64,000 bases of DNA from Bacillus sp. es.034 (GCF_002563655.1 NZ_PDIY01000001.1:605001-669000), one strand, 5' to 3'. Numbered from the stretch's first letter, positions 52,698-61,662 are shown. Numbers and translations are program-made. The notes: a model not told the origin generated them from the letters alone.

Positions 52698-54677
52698 TTA
52701 TCCTTTAAAGGTTTGCTGTCGGACAAATTGAAAGTCTTCCACCGCTGGACGGTTGGTTTTCTTTTTAACTGCTTTGCGTTTCGTCTTGATCGGTTTATTG
52801 TTCACCAGCACCCCGACTTTCGTTTGCTGGATTTCCTTCACTCCCTGAACAATCAGCTGCATGGCGATGATCGCGATCATGAAGGCAACGAGTGGGGCAA
52901 TAACAATCCAGTACTTGCCTGTCATAAGGGAATTCTTCGTCGAACTGATCAGGCCGGACCATTCAAATGTTCCTGACTTCGGCGGATCCGGGACCAGACC
53001 GCCTGTTATGATCGTACCTCCCAGGAAAAGATGAAATAATCCGAGATGGACGAGGATAAGAAGCGTCTGGATGAATTGCTGTCCCCATATAATAAACAGC
53101 CTTGGAGCCAGGTGAGGGAAGAGATGCGTCCAAAGCAGGTGCTTGTTACTCCCTCCAAGAAGCTTCGCAGACAGGACAAAATCCTGCTTCCCTATTAGTT
53201 TCAGTTCATTTCCGATTAACACAGTGGTCAACGGCAGTACAAGGATCGTTAAGACAACGGCTTCGAACACCAGTCTTTCAAAGATTGAGTGATCCCATCC
53301 TAACACAGGCAGCCCCCAAAGGACCGGTCTTAATAAGAGATAAGCGATTAGACTTAAAGGGAGAAAGTGAATGGAATCCACCGTCCGGTCAAGCCAGTTC
53401 TTCCTGCTTTCTTTCAAATGGAAATGATAAGCAATACCAAGATAGAAGCCGCCGATCACCCGAAGTGAAGCAACAATCAAAGCAAACAACAGGGTATACT
53501 TGGCCCCTACGATAAGCTGATCGAGAATACTGTAACCGAAGAAATCGGACCCGAGAATCATGTCCCCAAATGGTTTATGAGGAGGGGCACTGATGATCCG
53601 GCCTTCGTCATTTTTCATGAATTGAACTTGTTTGATCGGCTCTTCTTTTAACGCTGAATAGAGGAAACTGACGGCAATCAAGCCAAATATCACACTGAAT
53701 CCGGCGGCGAACTTGCCATTATACATATGCTGCCACCATAACCTGCGAATGGTTGAAAGAAAGCCCCATATCTTCCATTCCGTCCATCTTGTTTTATCCC
53801 GCTTATATTTCGTATGATCTTCGCTGCTTTCGTGATTGATCCACAGATAAACACCTTGGTACACGATGAAAAAAGGTGTGTAAATCATAATTAGTGAGAT
53901 CGCAATCACCATCGGTCTGAAATCCTGTATGATATAATAGGTGATTCCTCTCATGTTAAAAATGGTTTCAATGATGAATAAACTGGACAGCATCCCCCAT
54001 ATGATCAGCTTTCCATGATAGAAAAGGCTTGGCGAAATATTTTTCAAAACATGTGAAAAAAGGATACGACCCCTCGACATCCCCTTACTCTGGGCAAATT
54101 CAATGTGAGGCTTCAATAACTCTTCTTCCATTATGAAAATGAGGATACGGAAGAAGGAGATCATCGGAATGATGGACAGCGTAATCATCGGGGCAAGATA
54201 GATCTTCTCCTCTCCGAACTCTGTAAAATTCATCAGTTCCACACCAAAATATTTAAATACATAGACAATCAGAAGTTGGAGCATGAACGCGAACATTAAA
54301 TCAGGCACCGTCTCCAGGAGATTCAATGCTTTCTTCAGAGCCGATGTGATCGGTCGGGGTAAAAAGACGGTGAAGACGGTAAGAATAAAGGCAATAGCAA
54401 GCCCTATGCCCAAGGCCCCACCGATAATTTGCAGTGAATACAGGTAAGGTCCCCAAAGCATATCGAGGAAATCGACGGTAATCCCCTTGTAGGAATAACT
54501 CCAATTGGCCCCATCCATGAATACAAAGATGAACTTAATAAACTCCTCCAAGTAGCCTACAACATTATATAACCCTCTCTCCTTGAACACTTCTGGAGCA
54601 ATACTCACGGCCAGAATCCCAATTAGACCGAGAATATAGTAAAAGATGAACCTGATCGGAAACTTGAGATATTTCAT
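52698..54677 (-). CDS. Fused ABC transporter permease (two Dpp-type permease domains)
   Basis: 659 residues. The N-terminal half (about 1-290) looks like a DppB-type permease (GRILFSHVLKNISPSLFYHG loop) and the C-terminal half (about 315-625) like DppC (FVLSAKLLGGSNKHLLWTHL loop, preceded by a DppC-style HKPFGDMILGSDFFGYSILD region). The tail is rich in Lys and Arg. No ATPase or binding protein lies nearby, so partners must be elsewhere or absent. AAGGGG before the ATG. Confidence 0.85.
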   Translation of the reverse strand: MKYLKFPIRFIFYYILGLIGILAVSIAPEVFKERGLYNVVGYLEEFIKFIFVFMDGANWSYSYKGITVDFLDMLWGPYLYSLQIIGGALGIGLAIAFILTVFTVFLPRPITSALKKALNLLETVPDLMFAFMLQLLIVYVFKYFGVELMNFTEFGEEKIYLAPMITLSIIPMISFFRILIFIMEEELLKPHIEFAQSKGMSRGRILFSHVLKNISPSLFYHGKLIIWGMLSSLFIIETIFNMRGITYYIIQDFRPMVIAISLIMIYTPFFIVYQGVYLWINHESSEDHTKYKRDKTRWTEWKIWGFLSTIRRLWWQHMYNGKFAAGFSVIFGLIAVSFLYSALKEEPIKQVQFMKNDEGRIISAPPHKPFGDMILGSDFFGYSILDQLIVGAKYTLLFALIVASLRVIGGFYLGIAYHFHLKESRKNWLDRTVDSIHFLPLSLIAYLLLRPVLWGLPVLGWDHSIFERLVFEAVVLTILVLPLTTVLIGNELKLIGKQDFVLSAKLLGGSNKHLLWTHLFPHLAPRLFIIWGQQFIQTLLILVHLGLFHLFLGGTIITGGLVPDPPKSGTFEWSGLISSTKNSLMTGKYWIVIAPLVAFMIAIIAMQLIVQGVKEIQQTKVGVLVNNKPIKTKRKAVKKKTNRPAVEDFQFVRQQTFKG

Positions 54678-54764
54678 GCATTGAATCCCCTTTTATTCTC
54701 TTTTTCCTCAGTTTAATAGAAATGTTAAAATTTTTCAATTTTATTTCAAGTCTGACAATTTGGC

Positions 54765-54800
54765 AACAAAAAGAGTGACCCCGTAAAGTCAGAGTCACTC
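54765..54800 (-). terminator. Terminator of the EAL gene
   Basis: Minus strand AGAGTGACTC, loop, GGTCACTCTTTTTG. Confidence 0.85.
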
Positions 54801-54807
54801 TCCCCAT

Positions 54808-55518
54808 TTAAGCCAATAACCGGCTCGGCTTTCCTAAATAAAAGCCCTGTCCAATCGTTATCCCGATTTCCCTTGCCACCTGCATATCCTGTTTTGTTTC
54901 GATTCCCTCTAAGACAATCAACGTATCATTTCCGTAGAATTGGCTGAAAAAAGAGAGGAACCGCTGTTTCTTTTCATCCTCTGCCAGGTTCATGGCAAAA
55001 TAGCGGTCAAGCTTGATGATTTCCGGTTCATATTCAATGGATTTCTTGATGGACGACGTCCCCTGCCCGAAATCATCAATCGCATACCAGACACCAAATT
55101 GCTTCAGTTCCTTCAATGACTCTTTTAACAACGGATTCTGCCAAAGCTCTTCCGCACTGGATTCATTGATTTCAAGCACAAGCCGCCCCTTCATGTCGGG
55201 ATGGCGGTCCATAAGATCGGAAAAATAGGTGTGAAAGCTCGGGTGCAAGATCGTAGTGATATAAATATTGAGAAACAGTTTACAGTCCCCGATCCCGTTT
55301 TCCGAAAAACTTTCAAGGGCTTTTGAGATGGACAGCGTATCCAGTTTGTACAAGATATTGGCCTTCATGGCCGATTGAAATACACTTTCGGGATTTTCAT
55401 TATACTTATTTCGCAAAAGACCCTCATATGCATAGAGGGTTCGATGTTCACCCATATCATACAATGGCTGAAAATCATGGTAGATAAAGTCGTCTTGGAA
55501 AATAGTAAAGATGTTCAT
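54808..55518 (-). CDS. EAL-domain cyclic-di-GMP phosphodiesterase
   Basis: A stand-alone EAL domain of 236 residues. The EAL triplet reads EGL (YEGLLR), but the residues known to bind metal and substrate are retained: Glu of EGLLR, Asn in FLNIY, Glu in LEINESS, DD in AIDDFGQG, Lys in IIKLDR, Glu in LEGIE and Gln in GQGFYLGKP. It is expected to hydrolyse c-di-GMP to pGpG in the cytoplasm. ATG at 55518 has AGGGG before it; a longer ORF to 55656 would run through the riboswitch terminator. The c-di-GMP-II riboswitch lies upstream. Confidence 0.9.
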   Translation of the reverse strand: MNIFTIFQDDFIYHDFQPLYDMGEHRTLYAYEGLLRNKYNENPESVFQSAMKANILYKLDTLSISKALESFSENGIGDCKLFLNIYITTILHPSFHTYFSDLMDRHPDMKGRLVLEINESSAEELWQNPLLKESLKELKQFGVWYAIDDFGQGTSSIKKSIEYEPEIIKLDRYFAMNLAEDEKKQRFLSFFSQFYGNDTLIVLEGIETKQDMQVAREIGITIGQGFYLGKPSRLLA

Positions 55519-55558
55519 AGGACCCCTATACTCTCTCTTTAGTTTTGGTCTTACCCAC

Positions 55559-55600
55559 AAAAAAACCACACAAAAACGCATTATCCGCGTTCGCATGTGG
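55559..55600 (-). terminator. Riboswitch-controlled terminator before the EAL gene
   Basis: Minus strand ACCACA (55595-55600), inner AACGC/GCGTT stem, TGTGGT (55564-55569), then TTTTTT. The 5' arm is shared with the P1 helix of the aptamer. Confidence 0.85.
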
Positions 55601-55716
55601 TCGGTTGCGCTACTGGCTCCCCTAAATGTAAGCGCCCATCTATCATTTAGGTTCAAAGCCCCCAGTCGAATGGTCAGCTTATAAAGATATTTATCTTATA
55701 AGAAAAATATACCACA
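55594..55716 (-). promoter_or_regulatory. Cyclic-di-GMP-II riboswitch
   Basis: The minus strand contains the class II hallmark AGTAGCGCAACCGACC (55598-55613) with the pseudoknot GGGCGCTT loop (AGCGC 55630-55634 pairs GCGCT 55606-55610). P2 is CCTAAATG/CATTTAGG (55643-55650 with 55620-55627) and P1 is ATGTGGT (55710-55716) with ACCACAT (55594-55600). An optional hairpin CTTATAAGAT/ATCTTTATAAG fills the P1-P2 linker. The match to the published Clostridium element in loop, pseudoknot and 3' consensus is close. Confidence 0.88.
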
Positions 55717-55774
55717 TAACTAGTACTTATGGGGTGTATTTTCTATAAATTATTAGAAAATTCATAAAGAGGGA

Positions 55775-56359
55775 CTATCTTGAAACAAATGGATTGCCAC
55801 TAACCCAGAACCGCCATGGGTAATCCCTGGCTTCTCCCGAGTTATCGATCCCAATTCGTTTTCCTGACGAAATGTTTTCAGGGTGATACCCCTCTGTAAT
55901 CATGAGCGGCGGTTGTAAATAACTCCCCCCATAATCGTCCATTGTAATGCCTAGAGCCTTCGTCAACTTTCCCGGCCCATTGGTCCAATTCTTCTTCACA
56001 TGACCGGGGCGCCTCGCTTCCATAAGCTCCTGCCCATGGAGAGGCTCGACGGCTCTGATGAGGATCGCTTCAGGCTTCTCCCTTTCACCGCTCACTACGT
56101 TGACCAGACAGTGAGTATGCATGACATATGTATAGATGCGCCCAGCTTCATGGAACATCACTTCCGTCCGCTTCGTGCGCCTGTTTCCGAAACTGTGGGC
56201 GGCCCTGTCGATCGGCCCCATGTATGCTTCTGTTTCCACAATATAACCTGAAGCGATTCCCTCCTCCGTTTCTTTCACTAACACGCATCCCAACAGGGAC
56301 TTGGCAAGTTCGAGAGTCGGCTGCTCGTAAAAGGAGGGGGGCATTGGTGTATCGCTCAT
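55775..56359 (-). CDS. mpg: DNA-3-methyladenine glycosylase (AAG/MPG family)
   Basis: 194 residues: LAKSLLGCVLV, ETEAYMGPIDRAAHSFGNRRT with the catalytic Glu, GRIYTYVMHTHCLVNVVSG and NGPGKLTKALGI. It removes alkylated and deaminated purines from DNA. ATG after GAAGGAAG. Confidence 0.95.
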   Translation of the reverse strand: MSDTPMPPSFYEQPTLELAKSLLGCVLVKETEEGIASGYIVETEAYMGPIDRAAHSFGNRRTKRTEVMFHEAGRIYTYVMHTHCLVNVVSGEREKPEAILIRAVEPLHGQELMEARRPGHVKKNWTNGPGKLTKALGITMDDYGGSYLQPPLMITEGYHPENISSGKRIGIDNSGEARDYPWRFWVSGNPFVSR

Positions 56360-56546
56360 GACATTTCACTTCCTTCTGCACGATGATTCGGTCTCTATAT
56401 AGCTATACCCAATCCTTACTGAACTAAATCTGAACACAGTTTCAACCTATTTTTAACAGGATAAAGAATCAGACGGGCGTACATATTAAAGACTGTTACC
56501 TGCCATCTGTTCTTAGGCGAAATCAATGTAAAATGGAGGAATCCTC

Positions 56547-57293
56547 ATGAAAAAACGACTCATACTATGTGCCGTCATCCCTTTTATGATGATGACTGGC
56601 TGCAATAACGATACAAATGATACACTCACTGATACCCAGAACGTGAATTACGATCCGGTTTCCTTTGGAAACAACGACCGGGGAGGAAGGGATGGATCTC
56701 AAGGAAATCAAACGGCCCTCCACCGCTTTATGGCTCCGATTGACCCAAACGGAGACGTGCGTGAATTCACCCATTTAGACCCTGGGGAAGAATACCGATT
56801 CGGTAATGAAGGGACACCCCAGCCGAACCAACCTGCCGGGGAGCCGGATACAGCACAACCTCAACCTCCTGCACAGCAGCCCAAACAAGATTCTCAAGCT
56901 TCAGATGCAAGCGGTTTTCAAAAGCAAGTCATTGACCTAACCAACCAAGAACGTAAGAAAAATGGACTCAACCCGTTAAAGATGGATGGTGAGTTATCCA
57001 ATGTAGCTGAGATGAAATCTGAGGATATGAAAGAGCATGATTATTTCTCTCATACCTCTCCAACGTACGGTTCCCCGTTTGAGATGATGGAGAACTTTGG
57101 CGTGGATTACACAACCGCTGCAGAAAACATTGCCGTGGGGCAGAAAACACCAGAATCAGTGGTGAATGCTTGGATGAACAGTCCAGGTCACCGCAAAAAC
57201 ATTTTAAACAAACAGGTCACTCATATTGGGGTAGGTACAGCCAAGGATGCGAGCCAAGGGATTTATTGGACACAAATGTTTATTGCGAAGTAA
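56547..57293 (+). CDS. CAP/SCP domain lipoprotein (YkwD-like)
   Basis: 248 residues: lipoprotein signal (MKKRLILCAVIPFMMMTGC), a low-complexity Pro/Gln linker (about 90-115) and a C-terminal CAP domain (about 125-248; LTNQERKKNGLNPLK, FSHTSPTYGSP, ENIAVGQ, SPGHRKNILN). It shares the CAP domain with the LysM protein at 41537. Role unknown; likely surface exposed. Confidence 0.9.
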   Translation: MKKRLILCAVIPFMMMTGCNNDTNDTLTDTQNVNYDPVSFGNNDRGGRDGSQGNQTALHRFMAPIDPNGDVREFTHLDPGEEYRFGNEGTPQPNQPAGEPDTAQPQPPAQQPKQDSQASDASGFQKQVIDLTNQERKKNGLNPLKMDGELSNVAEMKSEDMKEHDYFSHTSPTYGSPFEMMENFGVDYTTAAENIAVGQKTPESVVNAWMNSPGHRKNILNKQVTHIGVGTAKDASQGIYWTQMFIAK

Positions 57294-57298
57294 AGAGT

Positions 57299-57330
57299 AA
57301 GATCGGCCAATGCGGCTGGTCTTCTTTTCT
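57299..57330 (+). terminator. Terminator of the CAP lipoprotein gene
   Basis: AAGATCGGCC, loop AATGC, GGCTGGTCTT, then CTTTTCTTTC. Confidence 0.7.
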
Positions 57331-57347
57331 TTCTTTCTTACGGAATT

Positions 57348-57599
57348 CTACAGGTTCACCTTCATAAACTTACAAACGTCAGTAAAGCCCAATTTTTCAT
57401 ACAATTTAATTGCCTGTTCATTAAACACGTACACATTCAACCTTACTTTATCGTAGTCTCGATCCTTCAACTCTAAAAGGGCTTGTATTAACAACTTAGT
57501 TGCATACTCCCTTCCCCGGAAGGACTTCTTTACATATACGTCATTGATCCATCCGATCTCTTTCGTGGTAATCCGATCAATACTTACTTTTACAGTAGT
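57348..57599 (-). pseudogene. C-terminal remnant of a GNAT acetyltransferase
   Basis: An 83-codon open stretch without a usable start codon; a stop lies directly upstream (57600-57602). It reads KEIGWINDVYVKKSFRGREY, then ATKLLIQALLELKD and NVYVFNEQAIKLYEKLGF, the acetyl-CoA-binding half of a GNAT enzyme. The N-terminal half is missing in all frames upstream to 57725. Confidence 0.75.
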
Positions 57600-57725
57600 T
57601 TATATCTTAAGCTCTCCGTCTCCGCCTCTGGTCCCATTCAAAAATCATCCCATGGCTCATTGTGATGGTATCCGCTCTGGATTAAAATATAATTATGGAA
57701 AAACAAACCAAAGCGAGGGATTGAA

Positions 57726-58589
57726 ATGAAAAACGCATTTGCGGTCATAATTGCACTGCTTGCATTGGGGACGCTCTATGTCATCCTGAATGACAATACA
57801 TCATTGTTTGCAAAAGAAAGTCAGTCAGGGGAACGGATTGAAGTGACGAATAAAATCAAACATATCGACCTGGACCTGGAAAACAGCGACACAGAAGTCA
57901 TACCGACTGACAAAAATGAAGTACAGGTCGATATTGAGGGAAAAGGCACGATGACATTAAATAAAAATGGAGATACGATTGACGTTGCGGTCAAGCATAA
58001 ATGGTATGAATGGATCGGATTCAATCGCAAATCAAACGTAACGGTTTATATCCCAAAAGAGTACAGGAACAGCATGAAAATCGATATCGGCTCCGGCAAT
58101 TTCGTAATGGCGGGAGAATCTGATTCAAAGAAATGGAAGCTTGATGAATTGTCGATTGACATGGGATCAGGGAATATGGAGCTTGAAAACATCGAGACAA
58201 ATGTATTCGAACATGATGGATCTTCAGGGGATTTGGTCGTAAGCGGCCTCTCAACAGAGGATGGAAAAGTGGATATCAGTTCGGGGGATGTAGAGTTATC
58301 GAACTTTGAAGGTCCCCTTGAAGGCGACTTATCCTCAGGTGAATTAACGGTCACCATGGACTCCTTAAAGGGAGACATGACATTCGATGTCAGCTCAGGG
58401 GGAGTGAAGCTTGATCTACCCGAGAAAGCAAGCTTTAAACTGAAGGGGCAGGCAAGCAGCGGGGATATTTCGTGCAATTTCCCTCTAAAAGATCAAAAGA
58501 TAGAAGATGGGGATATTTCAGGGGTCTCAGGCTCCGGTCAATATACCATTGATGTTTCAGTATCCAGTGGAAATGTGGATATATATTAA
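57726..58589 (+). CDS. DUF4097 beta-strand repeat protein, membrane anchored (LiaG-like)
   Basis: 287 residues with an N-terminal membrane anchor (about 4-22) and a C-terminal parallel beta-repeat region in which Gly/Ser turns recur roughly every 18-20 residues (DIGSGNF, DMGSGNM, DISSGDV, DLSSGEL, DVSSGGV, QASSGDI, SVSSGNV). This resembles LiaG/YvlB-like DUF4097 proteins. In B. subtilis liaG lies with liaFSR, which is absent here. GAGGG precedes the ATG. Confidence 0.88.
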   Translation: MKNAFAVIIALLALGTLYVILNDNTSLFAKESQSGERIEVTNKIKHIDLDLENSDTEVIPTDKNEVQVDIEGKGTMTLNKNGDTIDVAVKHKWYEWIGFNRKSNVTVYIPKEYRNSMKIDIGSGNFVMAGESDSKKWKLDELSIDMGSGNMELENIETNVFEHDGSSGDLVVSGLSTEDGKVDISSGDVELSNFEGPLEGDLSSGELTVTMDSLKGDMTFDVSSGGVKLDLPEKASFKLKGQASSGDISCNFPLKDQKIEDGDISGVSGSGQYTIDVSVSSGNVDIY

Positions 58590-58592
58590 TGA

Positions 58593-58622
58593 AAAGTGCC
58601 GGGAACACCCCGGCACTCTTTC
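58593..58622 (+). terminator. Terminator of the DUF4097 gene
   Basis: AAGTGCCGGG, AACA loop, CCCCGGCACTCTTT. Confidence 0.8.
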
Positions 58623-58625
58623 AAA

Positions 58626-59357
58626 TTATTTATGATGGAATGGACATTTCCCTTCAATCGGTTCCACATCGTCCCCAATAAAATACTGCTTCCACTCGCG
58701 GTGTTCAGGGTCCCCGTAATGACTGATATTAGGATGCTTCGGTAAGCCGTCCCATTTTTCTACCCGCTCCCTTACTTTTTCCCTGGACATGATGCCACCC
58801 TTGGACGTACCCTCCAAACCTTCAAAAATCCTTCTTGGCTGAAATCCGAGTACTAAGCTATTCCCAAGATCCCTCGTCTTTCGCTGCTTATAGGCTGGCG
58901 CATTCCCAAACACGAAGAAAGGTTCCCCTGCAAAGGAAAATGCCCATAAATGATGATCCGGATCCTGTGGATAATCTTCTGGCCAATCCTCCTTATCCTC
59001 GCGATGGAGAAACTGCAGGATTCTCCAGAAATAATCCCTGTAATGAGGGATGGACCTCTCCTCCTTTTCAGGTTCCACAAATAAAAAGAAGCCGTGACGG
59101 ATCAGGCGCTCTCCTTCGGGTACATCAAACAAGTCGATGAACTCTTGAATCGTTTGGGGAAGATGCTCCCAATTATCATGAGTGATATAGGAATACCGAA
59201 GCTCACCCTTCTTCTCTCCGGTCATACCAAAGTAACAAGGGAACGTGCGGTCAGTTACAACCTCATGAAAGTTCTTATATTCTTCTATAACCCATTGAGG
59301 GACAAGCTCAGGGTTTGTCATATCTTCTTTTGTCAGCAATAAACTGTTCGTTGTCAA
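58626..59357 (-). CDS. YqcI/YcgG family protein
   Basis: 243 residues with the family pattern FPCYFGMTGEKKGELRYSY, GFFLFVEPEK, HLWAFSFAGEPFFVFGNAPAY and a Cys-His end (GKCPFHHK). Function is unknown; I recall that some members sit with haem or N-oxygenase-type enzymes, but that is not shown here. TTG at 59357 is chosen because GAGGTGG lies 5 bp upstream; the longer ORF to 59477 has no site. Confidence 0.8.
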   Translation of the reverse strand: MTTNSLLLTKEDMTNPELVPQWVIEEYKNFHEVVTDRTFPCYFGMTGEKKGELRYSYITHDNWEHLPQTIQEFIDLFDVPEGERLIRHGFFLFVEPEKEERSIPHYRDYFWRILQFLHREDKEDWPEDYPQDPDHHLWAFSFAGEPFFVFGNAPAYKQRKTRDLGNSLVLGFQPRRIFEGLEGTSKGGIMSREKVRERVEKWDGLPKHPNISHYGDPEHREWKQYFIGDDVEPIEGKCPFHHK

Positions 59358-59453
59358 TTCTTCCACCTCAAATTCATGTCGATGGTATGCTCTTCCCGAA
59401 TTTTGACAAGTTAAAACAATTACTGACAAAAAAAGCACCCCATTGGCATCATG

Positions 59454-59490
59454 AAAAAAAGGTAAAGTGGAATCCACTTTACCTTTTCTT
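59454..59490 (-). terminator. Terminator of the FUSC gene
   Basis: Minus strand AAGGTAAAGTGG, AT, CCACTTTACC followed by TTTTTTT; the stop codon lies within the stem. Confidence 0.88.
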
Positions 59491-61662
59491 CACCTCCGCC
59501 CCTAATTCCATCCCAAGTGCCACGATCGATTGATTGATCCTCCACACATAGTAGAAATGGTGAATAAGGTCCACCTGGGACTTACGCCAGCTTGGAGCCT
59601 GGGTTTCAATTCTTTCCCGCTCCGGGCTTAAATCCCACATGACGGGAGCACTTCCCTGTTCTTTTAACAATTGCCGGAGGGTCTCGATATTTTGAGAAAT
59701 CTTTTCTTCCGTTTCTGAAAACGCACTGCTGAGCTCCTCTGAAACCGTTGCCGGCACCTTCCGATGGGAAGAAGCAAGAAGGTGCTTTGCGTAATAATTA
59801 ATGGCCGTCACCACTGTGATCCAGCGCCCGACTCCCGACCTCGTCAAAGATCCGGGTCTTTGCAGAAGGGATTGTGCCTCATCCTTGATCGCCTGAAGCT
59901 TCTGATCCAGATCAAACGCCTGATCTGTCAACGCTTTATCTTTCGGGACCGTAAAGGTTTTAATATAGGAAGATACATATCCTTGAAGATCCCCAAAGAA
60001 ATCATCAAAGCTATCTGCGACTTTGTCCTTTGTTCTTTTTGGAAAGACAAACGCTGAGACAATCAGGGCAATCACGGCTCCTGCAATCGTATCGATGACA
60101 CGTGCCCCCATGAGCTGAATGCTGATTCCACCGAGGAGGAGGTCATACATAAAGGCGATGAGCATCGTAATAAATAGACTCATCAATGTATAGGAAACCG
60201 GGAAAAGATAAAAGGCGAGGAACAGGACCGCAAACAGGAGAACAACCTCCAGCTGTGAATTTCCGGATACAAGGTTTGCGGCTCCGAATCCGATGATGGC
60301 TCCGATCACCGTTCCAATCGACCGTTGGAAAGCCTTCATATACGTTCTGCCTACCGTTTCAGTACCAATTTGAACGATAAAGGTTGTGAGCAAAACCCAG
60401 TACGGCTGTGCAGGTGCGATCAGCACCCCGACGATAATCGCAAGCGTTCCCGCTACCAGGGCCTGTATCGCTTTACGCGTAGACGGTTTTAAACTCTTGT
60501 CCTCTTCAGACTCATCTTCTTTGTCTTCTTCCTCCGGTTCAGCATCGCTCTCTACAGTCAACTCCTTGTGCTCTGACACATTCAGTAATTCCTGAATCGT
60601 AATGGCCGCTTCCAGGACATGATTCGCAATGGACTCGATCCGTCTCAGGAGATATACCCAGCCTTCAGGTTCCTCTTCCTGATTCAGAACCTCTACCAAT
60701 AACAAACGAAGACCCTGGATTGCCTTCTCCGCTTCCTCAAGGGAACGGGGATCATAATCCTGAGCCAGTACCTCTGCATCACGGAGAGAACGAAGAACCC
60801 ATACTAACAAGCGCCTGAGCTCGATAACCTCCAAAGCTTCCAGATCCTTCAGCTTTTTCAATGAATCCGTGAGAGTCTGAATGAGCATTTCAGTATCAAA
60901 GACATATAAACGAAGTTGTGACGCTTCGATACCGGGCCACAGCTTCTTTAAATCATTTTCATTAATATCACCCGCTACGCTTCTCGCATACTCATTCAGC
61001 CTTCTCACGTTTCGGTCCAATTGCTTTCTCCGCTTACTGCTCGTATTCGGATCCTCTATCATCTTCATTAAGATGGTAAACGTCAAGTTGGATTGAATAT
61101 GAAAAGAACGCATACTCCTTCTTAACATATGGACAGAATCTTTAAAAATGATGAAGTTATAAAGAAAAGCGTACACAAGCCCAATGACGATCCCGAGGTA
61201 AAACCATTCAAGATGGGCGACATCCAGCTGTAAGATCGACGATATATAGATCGACATAAACCCTGCCATTCCCATGGAAAAATAGCGGATGGCAAAGCGT
61301 GAAAAGTAAAAAGCGCTAAAAATGACTCCTACCAATAAAGCGTTCACCACGAGACTGTAGTGGGCAAAGGCCGAGCCCAATGTGATCCCGGTGGCTACTG
61401 AACCACCAACCAGCAAGGTCGTTATCTTTTTTTTTCCCGTCGTATCATCCATGACGACAAAAATCCCGAGCATCCCCACCATCCCTGACACAATGGCCGG
61501 GGTGATGGAAGGATGGTCGAAATGCTTCAATAAGAAAAGCATCGTAAATACAGCCGATATCAAGCTGATCGTAGCTTTACCAGCCTGCTGAAACCTTTTT
61601 CTGCCGGGATCGGACGCAAGGATCCTCCCCAGCCATATATGCTGTCTATGTAAATGTTTCAT
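59479..61662 (-). CDS. FUSC-family membrane protein (aromatic acid exporter-like)
   Basis: 727 residues. Two membrane blocks of about six helices each (about 25-175 and 405-545) flank a long cytoplasmic helical region (about 180-400) with an acidic Glu/Asp/Ser stretch near 380-395; a second helical cytoplasmic domain ends the protein. This is the FUSC/YccS/AaeB layout; members export aromatic carboxylates, but the substrate is unknown here. The RBS is weak. Confidence 0.88.
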   Translation of the reverse strand: MKHLHRQHIWLGRILASDPGRKRFQQAGKATISLISAVFTMLFLLKHFDHPSITPAIVSGMVGMLGIFVVMDDTTGKKKITTLLVGGSVATGITLGSAFAHYSLVVNALLVGVIFSAFYFSRFAIRYFSMGMAGFMSIYISSILQLDVAHLEWFYLGIVIGLVYAFLYNFIIFKDSVHMLRRSMRSFHIQSNLTFTILMKMIEDPNTSSKRRKQLDRNVRRLNEYARSVAGDINENDLKKLWPGIEASQLRLYVFDTEMLIQTLTDSLKKLKDLEALEVIELRRLLVWVLRSLRDAEVLAQDYDPRSLEEAEKAIQGLRLLLVEVLNQEEEPEGWVYLLRRIESIANHVLEAAITIQELLNVSEHKELTVESDAEPEEEDKEDESEEDKSLKPSTRKAIQALVAGTLAIIVGVLIAPAQPYWVLLTTFIVQIGTETVGRTYMKAFQRSIGTVIGAIIGFGAANLVSGNSQLEVVLLFAVLFLAFYLFPVSYTLMSLFITMLIAFMYDLLLGGISIQLMGARVIDTIAGAVIALIVSAFVFPKRTKDKVADSFDDFFGDLQGYVSSYIKTFTVPKDKALTDQAFDLDQKLQAIKDEAQSLLQRPGSLTRSGVGRWITVVTAINYYAKHLLASSHRKVPATVSEELSSAFSETEEKISQNIETLRQLLKEQGSAPVMWDLSPERERIETQAPSWRKSQVDLIHHFYYVWRINQSIVALGMELGAEVKKR

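Noticed and set aside
55594..55716. Class I c-di-GMP (GEMM) riboswitch
   Set aside because: The class I GCAAAGCC tetraloop-receptor region and CAAACC are absent; the ACCGACC end and pseudoknot fit class II.
57544..57729. 61-codon plus-strand ORF before the DUF4097 gene
   Set aside because: It is antisense to the GNAT remnant, has no ribosome binding site and no coding character.
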